Below, one piece after another: positions 34,979 through 43,718 of a stretch of 64,000 nt of DNA. The notes beneath the pieces are model-generated. The model was not told the origin of the DNA. It worked only from the letters and a program-made list of their open reading frames with translations, and searched no databases. Source of the stretch: an uncultured Muribaculaceae bacterium (lineage in GTDB: Bacteria; Bacteroidota; Bacteroidia; Bacteroidales; Muribaculaceae); the NCBI GenBank assembly GCA_947628305.1, contig CANQZG010000013.1, positions 17,504 to 81,503 on the forward strand, in the 5' to 3' direction. Each line of letters starts with the position of its first letter. Position 1 is the first letter of the stretch. Both the position numbers and the translations under genes were made by a program.

Positions 34979-36127
34979 ATGACAAAATACAGCATTCCCA
35001 AACTGCCGCTTTCCTATGACTTGGAAACTAAGGCTGTTTTGAAGCAACTCAATAATGCCAACATGAGATTGGCAGAGCTTAAAGGTGTGGCCATGACTAT
35101 TCCTAACGAGAATATATTGGTAAGCACTCTTACTTTGCAAGAGGCTAAGGACAGCTCTGAAGTTGAGAATATTGTGACTACGCAGGATGATTTGTATCAA
35201 GGTGCGGCTGAATCATTCTCGGGGTATGCAATTAATGCTGCAACCAAGGAGGTTTTGAATTATCGCGAAGCGTTACAGCATGGATTCCGATTAGTGAAGG
35301 AAAAGGGAGTGCTGACATCTTCTGTCATCAAGGATATTCAGAAACTTCTTGAACATAATTCTGCCGGTTTCAGAAGTGTACCGGGTACAGCCTTAAAACG
35401 CTCGGATGGTAAAATCGTATATACACCTCCACAAGATAAATCCGAGATTCTTGGCTATATGGATAATATAGAGCAGTTTATCAATGATGATGCCGTTTCG
35501 GAGCTTGATCCTCTTATCAAGTTGGCGATAATTCATCATCAGTTTGAAAGTATTCATCCATTCTATGATGGCAATGGGCGTACCGGTCGTATAATATGTG
35601 TGCTGTTTCTTGTCTTGACAGGAAGACTGGATCTTCCCATTCTTTATTTAAGTCGTTACATCACTCATAATAAGGGAGAATATTATCGTCTTATTCAAGC
35701 AATCAGAGACAAGAACGAGGACAATGCCGATGAGTGGGAAGCATGGATTCTATTCATGCTCAAAGGTATTGAAGAAACAGCCATTGAAACTACAAGGCTC
35801 GTTAAAGGAATCTCCAAACTGATGGCAGAATTTAAGGCTGTCCTAAGACCCAAATTCGGTAAGCAATATCGTCACGAGCTGCTGAACAACTTATTCTTCC
35901 ATCCTTATACAAAAGTTGAATTTCTTGAAAAAGAGTTGATGGTCAGTCGAGTTACGGCACAACGCTATCTTAACACCCTAATGGAGACTGGCTTGATTGA
36001 CAGAGTGAAGATTGGAAGAGCATACTACTATATTAATCTACCTTTGACGAAGTTGTTTATCAGTGTTTCAGATACTGAAAATAATGAAGATGTTCCACCC
36101 ATAGAGTCGGTCTCACCTTCTTTATAG
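34979..36127 (+). CDS. Fic-domain AMPylase with winged-helix C-terminus
   Basis: 382 aa from the ATG at 34979. The Fic core HPFYDGNGRTGR (about 206-217) is complete. The N-terminal Fic_N region has the inhibitory-helix motif SSEVEN ([S/T]xxxE[G/N]), so this is a class II enzyme held in check by itself. The C-terminal winged helix is MVSRVTAQRYLNTLMETGLI. Such Fic proteins transfer AMP to unknown protein targets and may act as toxins. The gene is visibly AT-richer than its neighbours and lies between 21-bp direct repeats, suggesting horizontal entry. A second Fic gene is decayed downstream. Confidence 0.93.
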   Translation: MTKYSIPKLPLSYDLETKAVLKQLNNANMRLAELKGVAMTIPNENILVSTLTLQEAKDSSEVENIVTTQDDLYQGAAESFSGYAINAATKEVLNYREALQHGFRLVKEKGVLTSSVIKDIQKLLEHNSAGFRSVPGTALKRSDGKIVYTPPQDKSEILGYMDNIEQFINDDAVSELDPLIKLAIIHHQFESIHPFYDGNGRTGRIICVLFLVLTGRLDLPILYLSRYITHNKGEYYRLIQAIRDKNEDNADEWEAWILFMLKGIEETAIETTRLVKGISKLMAEFKAVLRPKFGKQYRHELLNNLFFHPYTKVEFLEKELMVSRVTAQRYLNTLMETGLIDRVKIGRAYYYINLPLTKLFISVSDTENNEDVPPIESVSPSL

Positions 36128-36332
36128 GTTTCTGTTCACCATTCATGTTTTGTGAACACCAAGCGCAATTTGCTGTTCACAAAATGGCGTTTTGTGAACA
36201 GCAACAAAATTTATCTTTTCAGATTTGTTGATTTTTGAACAGTTGCATTCCATCGCTTTTTATAACAAAATACAATTGTCTATTCAATAGTTTATTTACA
36301 TAAGTGACTAATAGCCAATCATAATAAATCTT

Positions 36333-36353
36333 TTCAACGAGGAGGAGTATTAA
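36333..36353 (+). repeat. Right direct repeat of the Fic segment
   Basis: Exact 21-bp copy of 34748-34768. Here it is not joined to an open DUF2795 frame; only the 3' tail of that gene is present. Confidence 0.8.
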
Positions 36354-36381
36354 GGCAGTGGAATTATATCGACAACTCATC

Positions 36382-36430
36382 ACCAGCGACATAAACCAAA
36401 GAAATTTGTTTATGTCGCTGGTGTTTTATA
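36382..36430 (+). terminator. Terminator behind the right direct repeat
   Basis: A 15-bp perfect stem (ACCAGCGACATAAAC at 36382-36396 with 36408-36422), 11-nt loop, then GTTTTATA. It is the diverged counterpart of the hairpin at 34800 and shares its CTGGTGTTTTATA tail. Confidence 0.75.
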
Positions 36431-36488
36431 TAACGTAATATCATCGCGTTAACATTTGTTATGGTGAATCTGTCGTATTATCGCTTAT

Positions 36489-36520
36489 TCGAAACCTGCC
36501 TATAAAAATTCGACTGTTAA
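36489..36520. repeat. Solo end of element family A
   Basis: 32 bp identical to the inverted complement of 12434-12465 (core CCTGCCTATAAAAATTCGAC). The flanking ACTCTAAAT at 36529-36537 also matches the outer end of element A. No partner end is visible nearby. Confidence 0.75.
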
Positions 36521-36566
36521 TTCCCGACACTCTAAATATTATTTGTTGTCTTTCAAATAATTACTA

Positions 36567-36634
36567 AATTTGCAACCGTAGGCAGCAATGCAGAGAATAC
36601 GGTCAAGGTTAATGCAGGTGGGTCTGCAGGTTCA
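36567..36634 (+). pseudogene. Short coding-like fragment
   Basis: An open stretch reading FATVGSNAENTVKVNAGGSAG then stop, with third-position bias like a real gene but no start. A TAAATTTG box overlaps its beginning (36565-36572). Probably the 3' end of a lost gene; family unknown. Confidence 0.3.
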
Positions 36635-36721
36635 TAATAAAAAGGGCATCACTTGCCTATACAGTTGTTTCATACACAACATTGGCATCAGCAAAACAGT
36701 TAGTTAATATTTATGGAATCA

Positions 36722-36876
36722 TATAACATTCTTATGGAAACAAGGTTTATCAGTAGAGAAAAATTGGTAAAGCCTACTACTATATCAATAATCCTTTGAT
36801 GGATTTATTCCTAAGTGTTTCAGATAATCATATCGATGTCACTTCAATTGAATCTGTATCTTCCTTACAACAATAG
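36722..36876 (+). pseudogene. C-terminal remnant of a second Fic gene
   Basis: YNILMETRFISREK, then after a one-base shift IGKAYYYINNPLMDLFLSVSD and SIESVSS before a TAG. This aligns with the C-terminus of the intact Fic protein (NTLMETGLIDRVKIGRAYYYIN, LFISVSD, IESVS). Only about 50 residues survive, with one frameshift. It shows that two Fic genes were once in tandem here. Confidence 0.8.
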
Positions 36877-37045
36877 ATACCATTGGCTACCATATGTTTA
36901 TCAAGGCCCTCCTCTCTGCATATGGCTCTAAGAGACTCTCCTGATATTAAACGGCTGATTATGTTTAGCCGTTCTTCAAAATTGTGGTGTCTATACATAA
37001 TGCACCCCCAAATGTTTTGTATCTAACTTTTGGGGTGCAGTTCAT
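36877..37045 (-). mobile_element. IS3-family remnant (start of orfA and one end)
   Basis: From the ATG at 36998 the minus strand reads MYRHHNFEERLNIISRLISG then ESLRAICREEGLDKH, the helix-turn-helix start of an IS3-type OrfA. It breaks off at 36877 where the Fic remnant begins. Upstream of the ATG the outer end carries TGCACCCCAAAAGTTAGA on the minus strand (near 37038), typical of an IS3-group terminal repeat. All of orfB is missing. Confidence 0.7.
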
Positions 37046-37201
37046 TTTAGGGGTGGTTTTTTGTGTCTCATCCGAAATTTTTCATTGATATGTTAAATTT
37101 GCGCAGTGTCAGTTGATAAATCCGTAGCTGCTGTCGAAGCACCAACACCGACAATTGTTTCGATGTCGATGTTACGTATGTACCGATGTTCACCTGTATC
37201 C
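37046..37201. other. Gene-free scar between IS remnant and glycosyltransferase remnant
   Basis: About 150 nt without an intact frame or recognisable signal. I see nothing functional in it. Confidence 0.4.
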
Positions 37202-38116
37202 TCATCGGAAAAGGAAGCGGCGAAGCTGTTTTGCAAGAAAACGGATGTTCAGGAGGTCTTTTACAAATAATATGCGTTTTCCACCAAGCCATTCTCCAAA
37301 ATCCATTAAAGAGTCCCTATAAGCTTCTATAATCGCCGGAACCTCCTCCTCTTCCCAAGGATTCAGGTTGATTTTTCGACAATAATGACGGCGGTAAAGA
37401 CGTATGAATTGTTGTATCGCCCGCTTTTTTCTTTTTCATTCCATGCCTCTGCCCCTTTAAGTCCATGATTCTTCGCGAAGCTGCGGAATATTCTGTTGGG
37501 ATAGATAATGAAAGGCCCATAATCTTCAGGGATTTGCACTGCAGAGGCGATGCGGTCATATACGCTTGTACACTCGGCAAAAACTTTTTCGCGCGGTTTG
37601 ATACACTGTATCGGCTCTATTACTTGAGCATATCTTGCTGGCTTATCAATTATCTTTATCTTGTCGGAAATACCGAGCAATGCAAAAGCCTCGGAAATAT
37701 TAGAATGGAAGGAGTGTATGTCTGGTGTCGGTGAGGTGAATACTATTTTATCCCAATTCGGGCATCTATAGTCGAAAAGAATCCAAAGTCGTGAAAGCGT
37801 TTCCACTAGGAAATGCCCCCAATGTCTATGCAGAGGCCCCCCCGAATAGAACGTGTTCATTAGAGGTTTCAACATCCTTCCCAGCCAAGACTTTCTCTGC
37901 AGTTTCGGAATATTCTTGGTCGCAACTTAAGTCCGACATTTTCCCCAAAGAATCCAAAACTGCACTTTTGTCGAATTCTCCCTCACGAAACAATACGATA
38001 CAGGCATTGTCCAACTGTTTAAAAGATGCCTGTTCCCCTGTCGGGGAACAAAAATTTTGTATAATGTTGGCAATTCGGAATTTTTCTGTCCTTAGATATC
38101 TAACCTGCTTAATCAT
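37202..38116 (-). pseudogene. Glycosyltransferase family 61-like, frameshifted twice
   Basis: Reading from the ATG at 38116 the frame runs to EHVLFGG, then must skip one base in a run of seven C (37837-37843) to continue as PLHRHWGHFLVETLSRLW, the signature of GT61/DUF563 transferases. The second frame continues to IIYPNRIFRSFAKNHGLKGAEAW and needs another shift at an A-run near 37430 to reach IQQFIRLYRRHYCRKINLNP and LNIRFLAKQLRRFLFR, then a stop. If both shifts are repaired the product is about 304 aa, which fits a short GT61 enzyme of surface glycan synthesis. Confidence 0.65.
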
Positions 38117-38331
38117 GCCACAAAATTACTCAATCGACCACACTTCTCAAAGTAATGGCACTCCCAATTTTGACTCTACTCCTATGGTTTACTAACCTTT
38201 ACCCACGGCTGCATCTATTGCTACGCCAACACCTCACCGTCATCAGCCGCAGCAAATTATCACACACATTGCAATAAAATGTTGACAGGCTCAATTTTAT
38301 AACCCCTGATGAATTGCATGGAATTGGTAGG

Positions 38332-38382
38332 AGGGTGTTGCAAAACTCCGAAAAATTGCCCTACCCAGTTTTGCAACATCCT
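38332..38382. repeat. Hairpin with GAGGGTGTTGCA end
   Basis: 16-nt arms (38332-38347, 38367-38382; core TGTTGCAAAACT) pair with one mismatch around 19 nt. The outer GAGGGTGTTGCA resembles the outer bases of element B and of the element at 63577, so this may be a minimal relative rather than a terminator. The rest of 38117-38427 holds nothing recognisable. Confidence 0.5.
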
Positions 38383-38427
38383 CGTTTTATATCGAAGAAA
38401 GAGAGAGTGGGAGTGTATGACAGGAAT

Positions 38428-38778
38428 CTATTTTGTCAACAGATTATATACCACGACGGCATTGTTGTGTTGTTCATCGTGCGAGGAATATAGAAGGGTC
38501 ACGACAGGTTTCTGCGAAAGAAGACGGCGCAACGCCCCGAACGAAGGGTTGTCTTCAAGCTCTCTGACATATCGTGCCTCAAACTCGGGCCATCGGGTGT
38601 CAGAGTCAGCATGAAACCATTCACGGAGTTCGGTAGAGGGCGCGATGTCCTTGTCCCACACATCATAATGGAATGTCTCATGTGAGAGTCCTCGCGGCCA
38701 CAATCTGTCTATATACACCCTGAAGCCGTCGGCCGGGGAAACGGGGTCATAAGCCCACTTTAGTCGGTATTGTGTCAT
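38428..38778 (-). CDS. DUF488 (YeaO-like) protein
   Basis: 116 aa. VYIDRLWPRGLSHETFHYDVWDKDIAPS, ELREWFHADSDTRWPEFEARY and VTLLYSSHDEQHNNAVV are the conserved blocks of this small family. The structure is known for homologues but no firm activity is. It is a stand-alone gene, convergent with nothing on its left except the scar region. Confidence 0.9.
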   Translation of the reverse strand: MTQYRLKWAYDPVSPADGFRVYIDRLWPRGLSHETFHYDVWDKDIAPSTELREWFHADSDTRWPEFEARYVRELEDNPSFGALRRLLSQKPVVTLLYSSHDEQHNNAVVVYNLLTK

Positions 38779-38866
38779 AAATCATATTTTTGAAAAATTT
38801 CAACGCCCAATCACACCATATAGTTCACGCTATAAGAATACGCCACTCTCTCCTATCAAACGACAC

Positions 38867-38899
38867 AAGGGCGATGCCGGATAATCCGGCATCGCCCTT
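38867..38899 (-). terminator. nifJ terminator hairpin
   Basis: Two 16-nt arms (38867-38882 and 38884-38899, core GGGCGATGCCGGAT) are perfectly complementary around one base. It lies 25 nt past the nifJ stop. There is only a short, weak U-tract beyond it on the minus strand. Confidence 0.75.
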
Positions 38900-38923
38900 G
38901 CGGAATTATGTTAACGGTTATCG

Positions 38924-41900
38924 TTATGCGGGGAGGTTGTCGCCGACCTTACCGACCTCGGGGTCTACACCCCATTGCTGCTGGGCGAGACGGCGGTAGT
39001 TGTTGTAACGCCACTGGGCATTTGCCTTGGCAGCGGCGAACAGTTCGGCTGCTTCAGCGGGATACTGCTTCATCACAGAGGCGTAACGCACCTCGCCTTT
39101 GAGGAAGTCCTCAAATTTGTCCCAATCGGGAGCCTTGGAGTCAAGCGAGAACGGATTCTTTCCTTCATCCTCAAGCGCGGGGTTGTAACGCCACAGATGC
39201 CAGTAACCACATGCGACAGCGTTGATTTCCTCCTGCTGTGCCTTGCCCATACCGGCACGGATGCCGTGATTGATACAGGGTGCGTAGGCGATTACGATAG
39301 AGGGTCCGTCGTATGCCTCTGCCTCGCGGATAGCCTTAAGGGTTTGGGCGTTGTCAGCACCCATTGCAACCTGGGCGACGTAAACGTAGCCGTATGTGGT
39401 AGCGATGAGACCGAGGTCTTTCTTGCGTACACGCTTGCCTGACGCGGCAAACTTGGCGATTGCGCCGAGCGGGGTAGCCTTGGATGCCTGACCGCCTGTG
39501 TTGGAGTAAACCTCGGTATCGACAACAAGCACATTGATGTTCTTGCCTGACGCGAGCACATGGTCGAGGCCACCGAAACCGATGTCGTATGCCGCGCCGT
39601 CACCGGCGATAATCCATTGCGAGCGTTTAGCGATGAAGCCTTTGTGGAGAAGGATGTTCTTGCAGACATCACAACCGCATGCCTCACAGAGGGGAACGAG
39701 CTTCTCGGCAATTTCGCGCGTCTTGACTGCGTCGTTGCGGTTTTCAAGCCATTCCTTGGCAAGTGCCTTGATTTCTTCACCACATGTAGGACATGCGATT
39801 GCATCGTTCATGAGAGCCTCAAGACGCGCGACCATCTTCTCGTTGGCGATTGACATGCCGAGACCGAATTCTGCGAAGTCCTCGAACAACGAGTTGGCCC
39901 ATGCGGGACCGTACCCCTTGGCGTTGGTCGTATAGGGTGTCGAGGGGACGGAGCCTGAATAGATTGACGAGCAACCGGTGGCGTTGGCAACCATTTCATG
40001 GTCTCCGAACAGTTGCGAAATGAGTTTCACGTAAGGAGTCTCACCGCAACCCGAACATGCGCCGGAGAATTCAAACAACGGAGTCGCGAACTGACTGTTC
40101 TTGACATTCTGCTTGATGTCAACGAGGTCCTGCTTGGAAGCCACATTGGCGACACAGTAGTCCCATTCCTTCTGAACGTCAAGCTGCGTCTCGAGCGGTT
40201 TCATCTGCAATGCCTTCACGCCCTTCTTGCCGGGGCAGACATCGACGCAGTTACCGCAACCGAGACAGTCGAGAACATCGACCGCCTGCATGAAACGCAT
40301 GCCGGCGAATGTCTTGCCGATAGCGGGGATTGTATCATTTTCTCCGAAAGGAGCGGCCGCCATTTCCTCAGGGGTGATTACAAACGGACGGATAGAGGCG
40401 TGGGGGCATACAAACGCACACTTGTTACACTGTATACAGTTCTCCTCGAGCCATTCGGGGACGAAAGCGGCCACACCGCGTTTCTCGTATGCCGCAGTGC
40501 CCTGCTGCCAGGTGCCGTCGGCAAACTCACGGAAGTCCGAAACCTTGAGAAGGTCTCCATCCTGCGCGTTGATGGGACGCACGATGTTGTTGACGAAAGC
40601 CGGGTCATTGTTCTCGACAGCGCAATCCTCGGCGAGTTGGCTCCATGCCTTGTCGACAGGGAGTTGCTTGTATTCACCTCCACGGTCAACGGCGGCATAG
40701 TTCTTGTCGACGATGTCTTGCCCTTTCTTGCCGTAGCTCTTGACGATGAACTTCTTCATCTGCTCCACGGCAAGGTCAACGGGAATCACCTCGGTGATGC
40801 GGAAGAACGCGCTCTGTAGGATTGTGTTCGTGCGATTGCCGAGACCGATTTCCTGTGCGATTTTGGTCGCGTTGATATAGTAGACGGTGATATCGTTGTC
40901 TGCAAAGTATTTTTTGACCTTGGCGGGCAAATTCTTGGCAAGTTCCTCACCCTCCCAGATAGTGTTGAGCAGGAACGTACCACCCTTGCGAAGACCGCGT
41001 GTCACGTCATACATGTGCAGATAGGCCTGTACATGGCATGCGACAAAATTGGGGGTTGTCACCAGATAGGTCGAACGGATGGGTTCGTCACCAAAACGCA
41101 GGTGGGAACAGGTGAAACCGCCTGACTTCTTGGAGTCGTAGGCAAAGTAAGCCTGACAGTATTTGTCGGTGTTGTCACCGATGATTTTCACCGAGTTCTT
41201 GTTTGCGCCCACAGTTCCGTCAGCACCGAGACCGAAGAACTTGGCCTCGAACGTGCCCTTGCCACCGAGCGCGATTTCCTCTTTGGGGGGAAGCGATGTG
41301 AAAGTCACATCATCGATTATACCCACAGTGAAGTGGTCCTTGGGCATCGGAAGCGCGAGGTTCTCAAACACGGCGATAATCTGTGCCGGGGTGGTGTCCT
41401 TTGACGCCAGGCCATAACGACCGCCAACGATGAGAGGGGCATCCTCTTTACCGTAGAAACACTCCTTGACATCAAGGAAAAGCGGCTCGCCTGTCGCGCC
41501 CGGTTCCTTCGTGCGGTCAAGCACTGCGATACGCTTTGCTGTGGCGGGGACAGCCGCGAGGAAATGTTTGGCCGAGAACGGACGGTAGAGATGCACCGAC
41601 ACGAGACCTACCTTTTCACCTTTCTCAACCAAGTGGTCAATCGCCTCCTGGGCAGCCTGTGTTACAGAACCCATCGCGATGATTACACGCTCGGCATCGG
41701 GTGCGCCATAATAGTTGAACAGACCGTACTTACGCCCGGTGATTTCCGAAATCTTGTTCATGTATTCCTCTACGACCTCGGGCACTGCATCATAATACTG
41801 ATTGCATGCCTCGCGATGTTGGAAGAACACATCGCCGTTCTCGGCCATACCGCGTGCCACAGGGGCATCGGGAGTCAGGGCGCGTGAACGGAACTCGGCA

Positions 41901-42505
41901 AGAGCCTCACGGTCAACCAACGGAGCGAGGTCATCCTGCTCGACAACCTCGATTTTCTGAATCTCATGGCTGGTGCGGAAACCGTCAAAGAAGTTGACAA
42001 ACGGCACACGGCTCTTGATTGTTGCCAGGTGAGCGACGCCTGAAAGGTCCATGACCTCCTGCACACTACCTTCGGCAAGCATCGCGAACCCGGTCTGACG
42101 CACCGACATAACATCCTGATGGTCACCGAAGATGCTCAGCGCGTGAGATGCTATTGTACGGGCAGATACATGGAATACACAGGGGAGCAACTCACCCGCG
42201 ATTTTGTACATATTGGGAATCATCAGCAACAGACCCTGCGATGCAGTGTAGGTTGTCGTCAATGCGCCGGCCTGAAGTGAACCGTGGACAGCACCGGCCG
42301 CGCCACCTTCAGATTGCATTTCCTGAACCAGGACGGTCTCGCCGAAGATGTTTTTACGACCTGCAGCGGCCCATTCATCGACATATTCAGCCATGGTCGA
42401 CGATGGGGTGATGGGATAGATTGCGGCCACCTCCGAGAACATGTAGGAGATGTGGGCCGCAGCCTGGTTACCATCACAAGTCAAGAATTTCTTTTCTTTA
42501 CTCAT
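38924..42505 (-). CDS. nifJ: Pyruvate:ferredoxin (flavodoxin) oxidoreductase
   Basis: Single-chain PFOR of 1193 aa; converts pyruvate and CoA to acetyl-CoA, CO2 and reduced ferredoxin, central to anaerobic energy metabolism. Domain order is normal: N-terminal pyrimidine-binding part (YPITPSSTMAEYVDEWA), gamma/delta parts (FFGLGADGTVGANKN near 430), two [4Fe-4S] sites CIQCNKCAFVCPHAS (about 689) and CLGCGNCVDVCPG (about 750), the proximal-cluster CSGCGETPY (about 815), and the TPP/Mg site GDGAAYDIGFGGLDHVL with DTEVYSNTGGQ (about 965-1000). It is monocistronic with its own hairpin terminator. No exact -7 box was found. Confidence 0.97.
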   Translation of the reverse strand: MSKEKKFLTCDGNQAAAHISYMFSEVAAIYPITPSSTMAEYVDEWAAAGRKNIFGETVLVQEMQSEGGAAGAVHGSLQAGALTTTYTASQGLLLMIPNMYKIAGELLPCVFHVSARTIASHALSIFGDHQDVMSVRQTGFAMLAEGSVQEVMDLSGVAHLATIKSRVPFVNFFDGFRTSHEIQKIEVVEQDDLAPLVDREALAEFRSRALTPDAPVARGMAENGDVFFQHREACNQYYDAVPEVVEEYMNKISEITGRKYGLFNYYGAPDAERVIIAMGSVTQAAQEAIDHLVEKGEKVGLVSVHLYRPFSAKHFLAAVPATAKRIAVLDRTKEPGATGEPLFLDVKECFYGKEDAPLIVGGRYGLASKDTTPAQIIAVFENLALPMPKDHFTVGIIDDVTFTSLPPKEEIALGGKGTFEAKFFGLGADGTVGANKNSVKIIGDNTDKYCQAYFAYDSKKSGGFTCSHLRFGDEPIRSTYLVTTPNFVACHVQAYLHMYDVTRGLRKGGTFLLNTIWEGEELAKNLPAKVKKYFADNDITVYYINATKIAQEIGLGNRTNTILQSAFFRITEVIPVDLAVEQMKKFIVKSYGKKGQDIVDKNYAAVDRGGEYKQLPVDKAWSQLAEDCAVENNDPAFVNNIVRPINAQDGDLLKVSDFREFADGTWQQGTAAYEKRGVAAFVPEWLEENCIQCNKCAFVCPHASIRPFVITPEEMAAAPFGENDTIPAIGKTFAGMRFMQAVDVLDCLGCGNCVDVCPGKKGVKALQMKPLETQLDVQKEWDYCVANVASKQDLVDIKQNVKNSQFATPLFEFSGACSGCGETPYVKLISQLFGDHEMVANATGCSSIYSGSVPSTPYTTNAKGYGPAWANSLFEDFAEFGLGMSIANEKMVARLEALMNDAIACPTCGEEIKALAKEWLENRNDAVKTREIAEKLVPLCEACGCDVCKNILLHKGFIAKRSQWIIAGDGAAYDIGFGGLDHVLASGKNINVLVVDTEVYSNTGGQASKATPLGAIAKFAASGKRVRKKDLGLIATTYGYVYVAQVAMGADNAQTLKAIREAEAYDGPSIVIAYAPCINHGIRAGMGKAQQEEINAVACGYWHLWRYNPALEDEGKNPFSLDSKAPDWDKFEDFLKGEVRYASVMKQYPAEAAELFAAAKANAQWRYNNYRRLAQQQWGVDPEVGKVGDNLPA

Positions 42506-42712
42506 AGAAATCTTATATGTGTTAAAATTAAACTATTTGGAATATTATTACGAATAAACCTGATATTGCCTGAAAACACTTTAGCTATTGGATACAGTCC
42601 TCATCAATGTCATAAAAAACACATTGGCAAAATCTGACGCGAATTTACGAAAATTAATCAGAACGACAATGACATGACCGTTTAATTTACGACATGTTAA
42701 CCGATTGACACA

Positions 42713-43081
42713 CTATCTGCGCCATCTCAATGTGACCGCGGCGTTGTCAAGCTGACAACCCGGAATCGGAGGCAGCAGCTTGGCGACAGTCACCCTGCCA
42801 GCCGTGATTTGGGGAAAGCCGACCGTCACAGCGTCAATTATACGACGTGCCACATGCTCTATAAGCATAGACGGCACCGACATCTCCCCCTTAATAATAT
42901 CGACAAGGTCAGCATAACTGACAGTCCCGTCAAGATTGTCAGATGACATCGCATCCGACATGGAGCATTCCACCGACAATGACACTTCAAAATCATTGCC
43001 GACAAGACGCTCCTGCCCTCCCACCCCGTGACAGGAATGTACCCGTAACGCGTTAACCTCTATTGTACCTGTGATTTCCAT
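42713..43081 (-). CDS. folB: Dihydroneopterin aldolase
   Basis: Folate pathway enzyme, 122 aa from the ATG at 43081 (MEITGTIEVNALRVHSCHGV). Upstream residues of the longer frame are not conserved. LVGNDFEVSLSVE, SYADLVDIIKGEM and IEHVARRIIDAV are FolB-type, with the Glu/Tyr active-site pattern. TAACTTTG ends 5 nt before this ATG, so the message is probably leaderless. It is divergent from cytidine deaminase. Confidence 0.9.
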   Translation of the reverse strand: MEITGTIEVNALRVHSCHGVGGQERLVGNDFEVSLSVECSMSDAMSSDNLDGTVSYADLVDIIKGEMSVPSMLIEHVARRIIDAVTVGFPQITAGRVTVAKLLPPIPGCQLDNAAVTLRWRR

Positions 43082-43086
43082 AAGTA

Positions 43087-43094
43087 CAAAGTTA
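43087..43094 (-). promoter_or_regulatory. -7 box of folB
   Basis: TAACTTTG on the minus strand, 5 nt before the ATG. Confidence 0.6.
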
Positions 43095-43168
43095 TACAAT
43101 ACACCAGGACAGCAGACGAAAATTAGCGTAAATATTGTTAAGGAAGTTTCGATATGACTTTTTTTGGT

Positions 43169-43176
43169 TATATTCG
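43169..43176 (+). promoter_or_regulatory. -7 box of cytidine deaminase
   Basis: TATATTCG, one mismatch to TAnnTTTG, 22 nt before the ATG at 43199. Confidence 0.45.
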
Positions 43177-43198
43177 CAGTTACAAAATCCTTGTACAC

Positions 43199-43672
43199 AT
43201 GACGACCAAAGACATAACGACCACAATCCAGGTATTGCAATACGATGAACTGACCGACATAGAGAAGAAGCTAATCGATGCAGCCCGCGAGGCCACCCAC
43301 CGTTCCTACGCACCCTACAGCCGATTCTGCGTCGGCGCGTCAATCGCGCTTGACAACGGCGAGATAGTCCCAGGCTCCAATCAGGAAAACGCTGCGTTCC
43401 CATCAAGCCTGTGCGCCGAACGCACGGCCGCCTATTACGCCCACGCCACCTACCCCGCGTCCAAATTCGCTGAAATCGCAATCGCGGCACGTGGCACCGA
43501 CGGCAATGAGGTCGCCGAACCTATCCCCCCCTGCGGGGCATGTCGCCAAGCCTTGCTGGAATATGAGAAACTCGCCGGGCACGATGTCCCCGTGCTCCTT
43601 GCCGGTCGTGATGAAATCTATCGACTGCCGTCGGTCAAGTCACTCATGCCACTCTCCTTCACCGAATTCTGA
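43199..43672 (+). CDS. cdd: Cytidine deaminase
   Basis: Zn enzyme of pyrimidine salvage (cytidine to uridine), 157 aa from the ATG at 43199. YAPYSRFCVGASI, SLCAERTAAYYA (zinc Cys and catalytic Glu) and PCGACRQALLEY (two zinc Cys) are the complete active site of the homotetrameric class. The longer frame's first 15 residues overlap the promoter and are not used. Confidence 0.96.
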   Translation: MTTKDITTTIQVLQYDELTDIEKKLIDAAREATHRSYAPYSRFCVGASIALDNGEIVPGSNQENAAFPSSLCAERTAAYYAHATYPASKFAEIAIAARGTDGNEVAEPIPPCGACRQALLEYEKLAGHDVPVLLAGRDEIYRLPSVKSLMPLSFTEF

Positions 43673-43718
43673 CCCCGTCAGAAACGTATCCTTTCAATCA
43701 AACAGCAAGATACATTTT

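Noticed and set aside
37068..37292. 74-codon minus-strand ORF
   Set aside because: It runs in the wrong frame across the tail of the frameshifted glycosyltransferase; the coherent frame there ends at 37202.
38975..40819. Long + strand frames over nifJ (38975-39442 and 39998-40819)
   Set aside because: Shadows of a 1193-codon PFOR gene with complete cofactor motifs.
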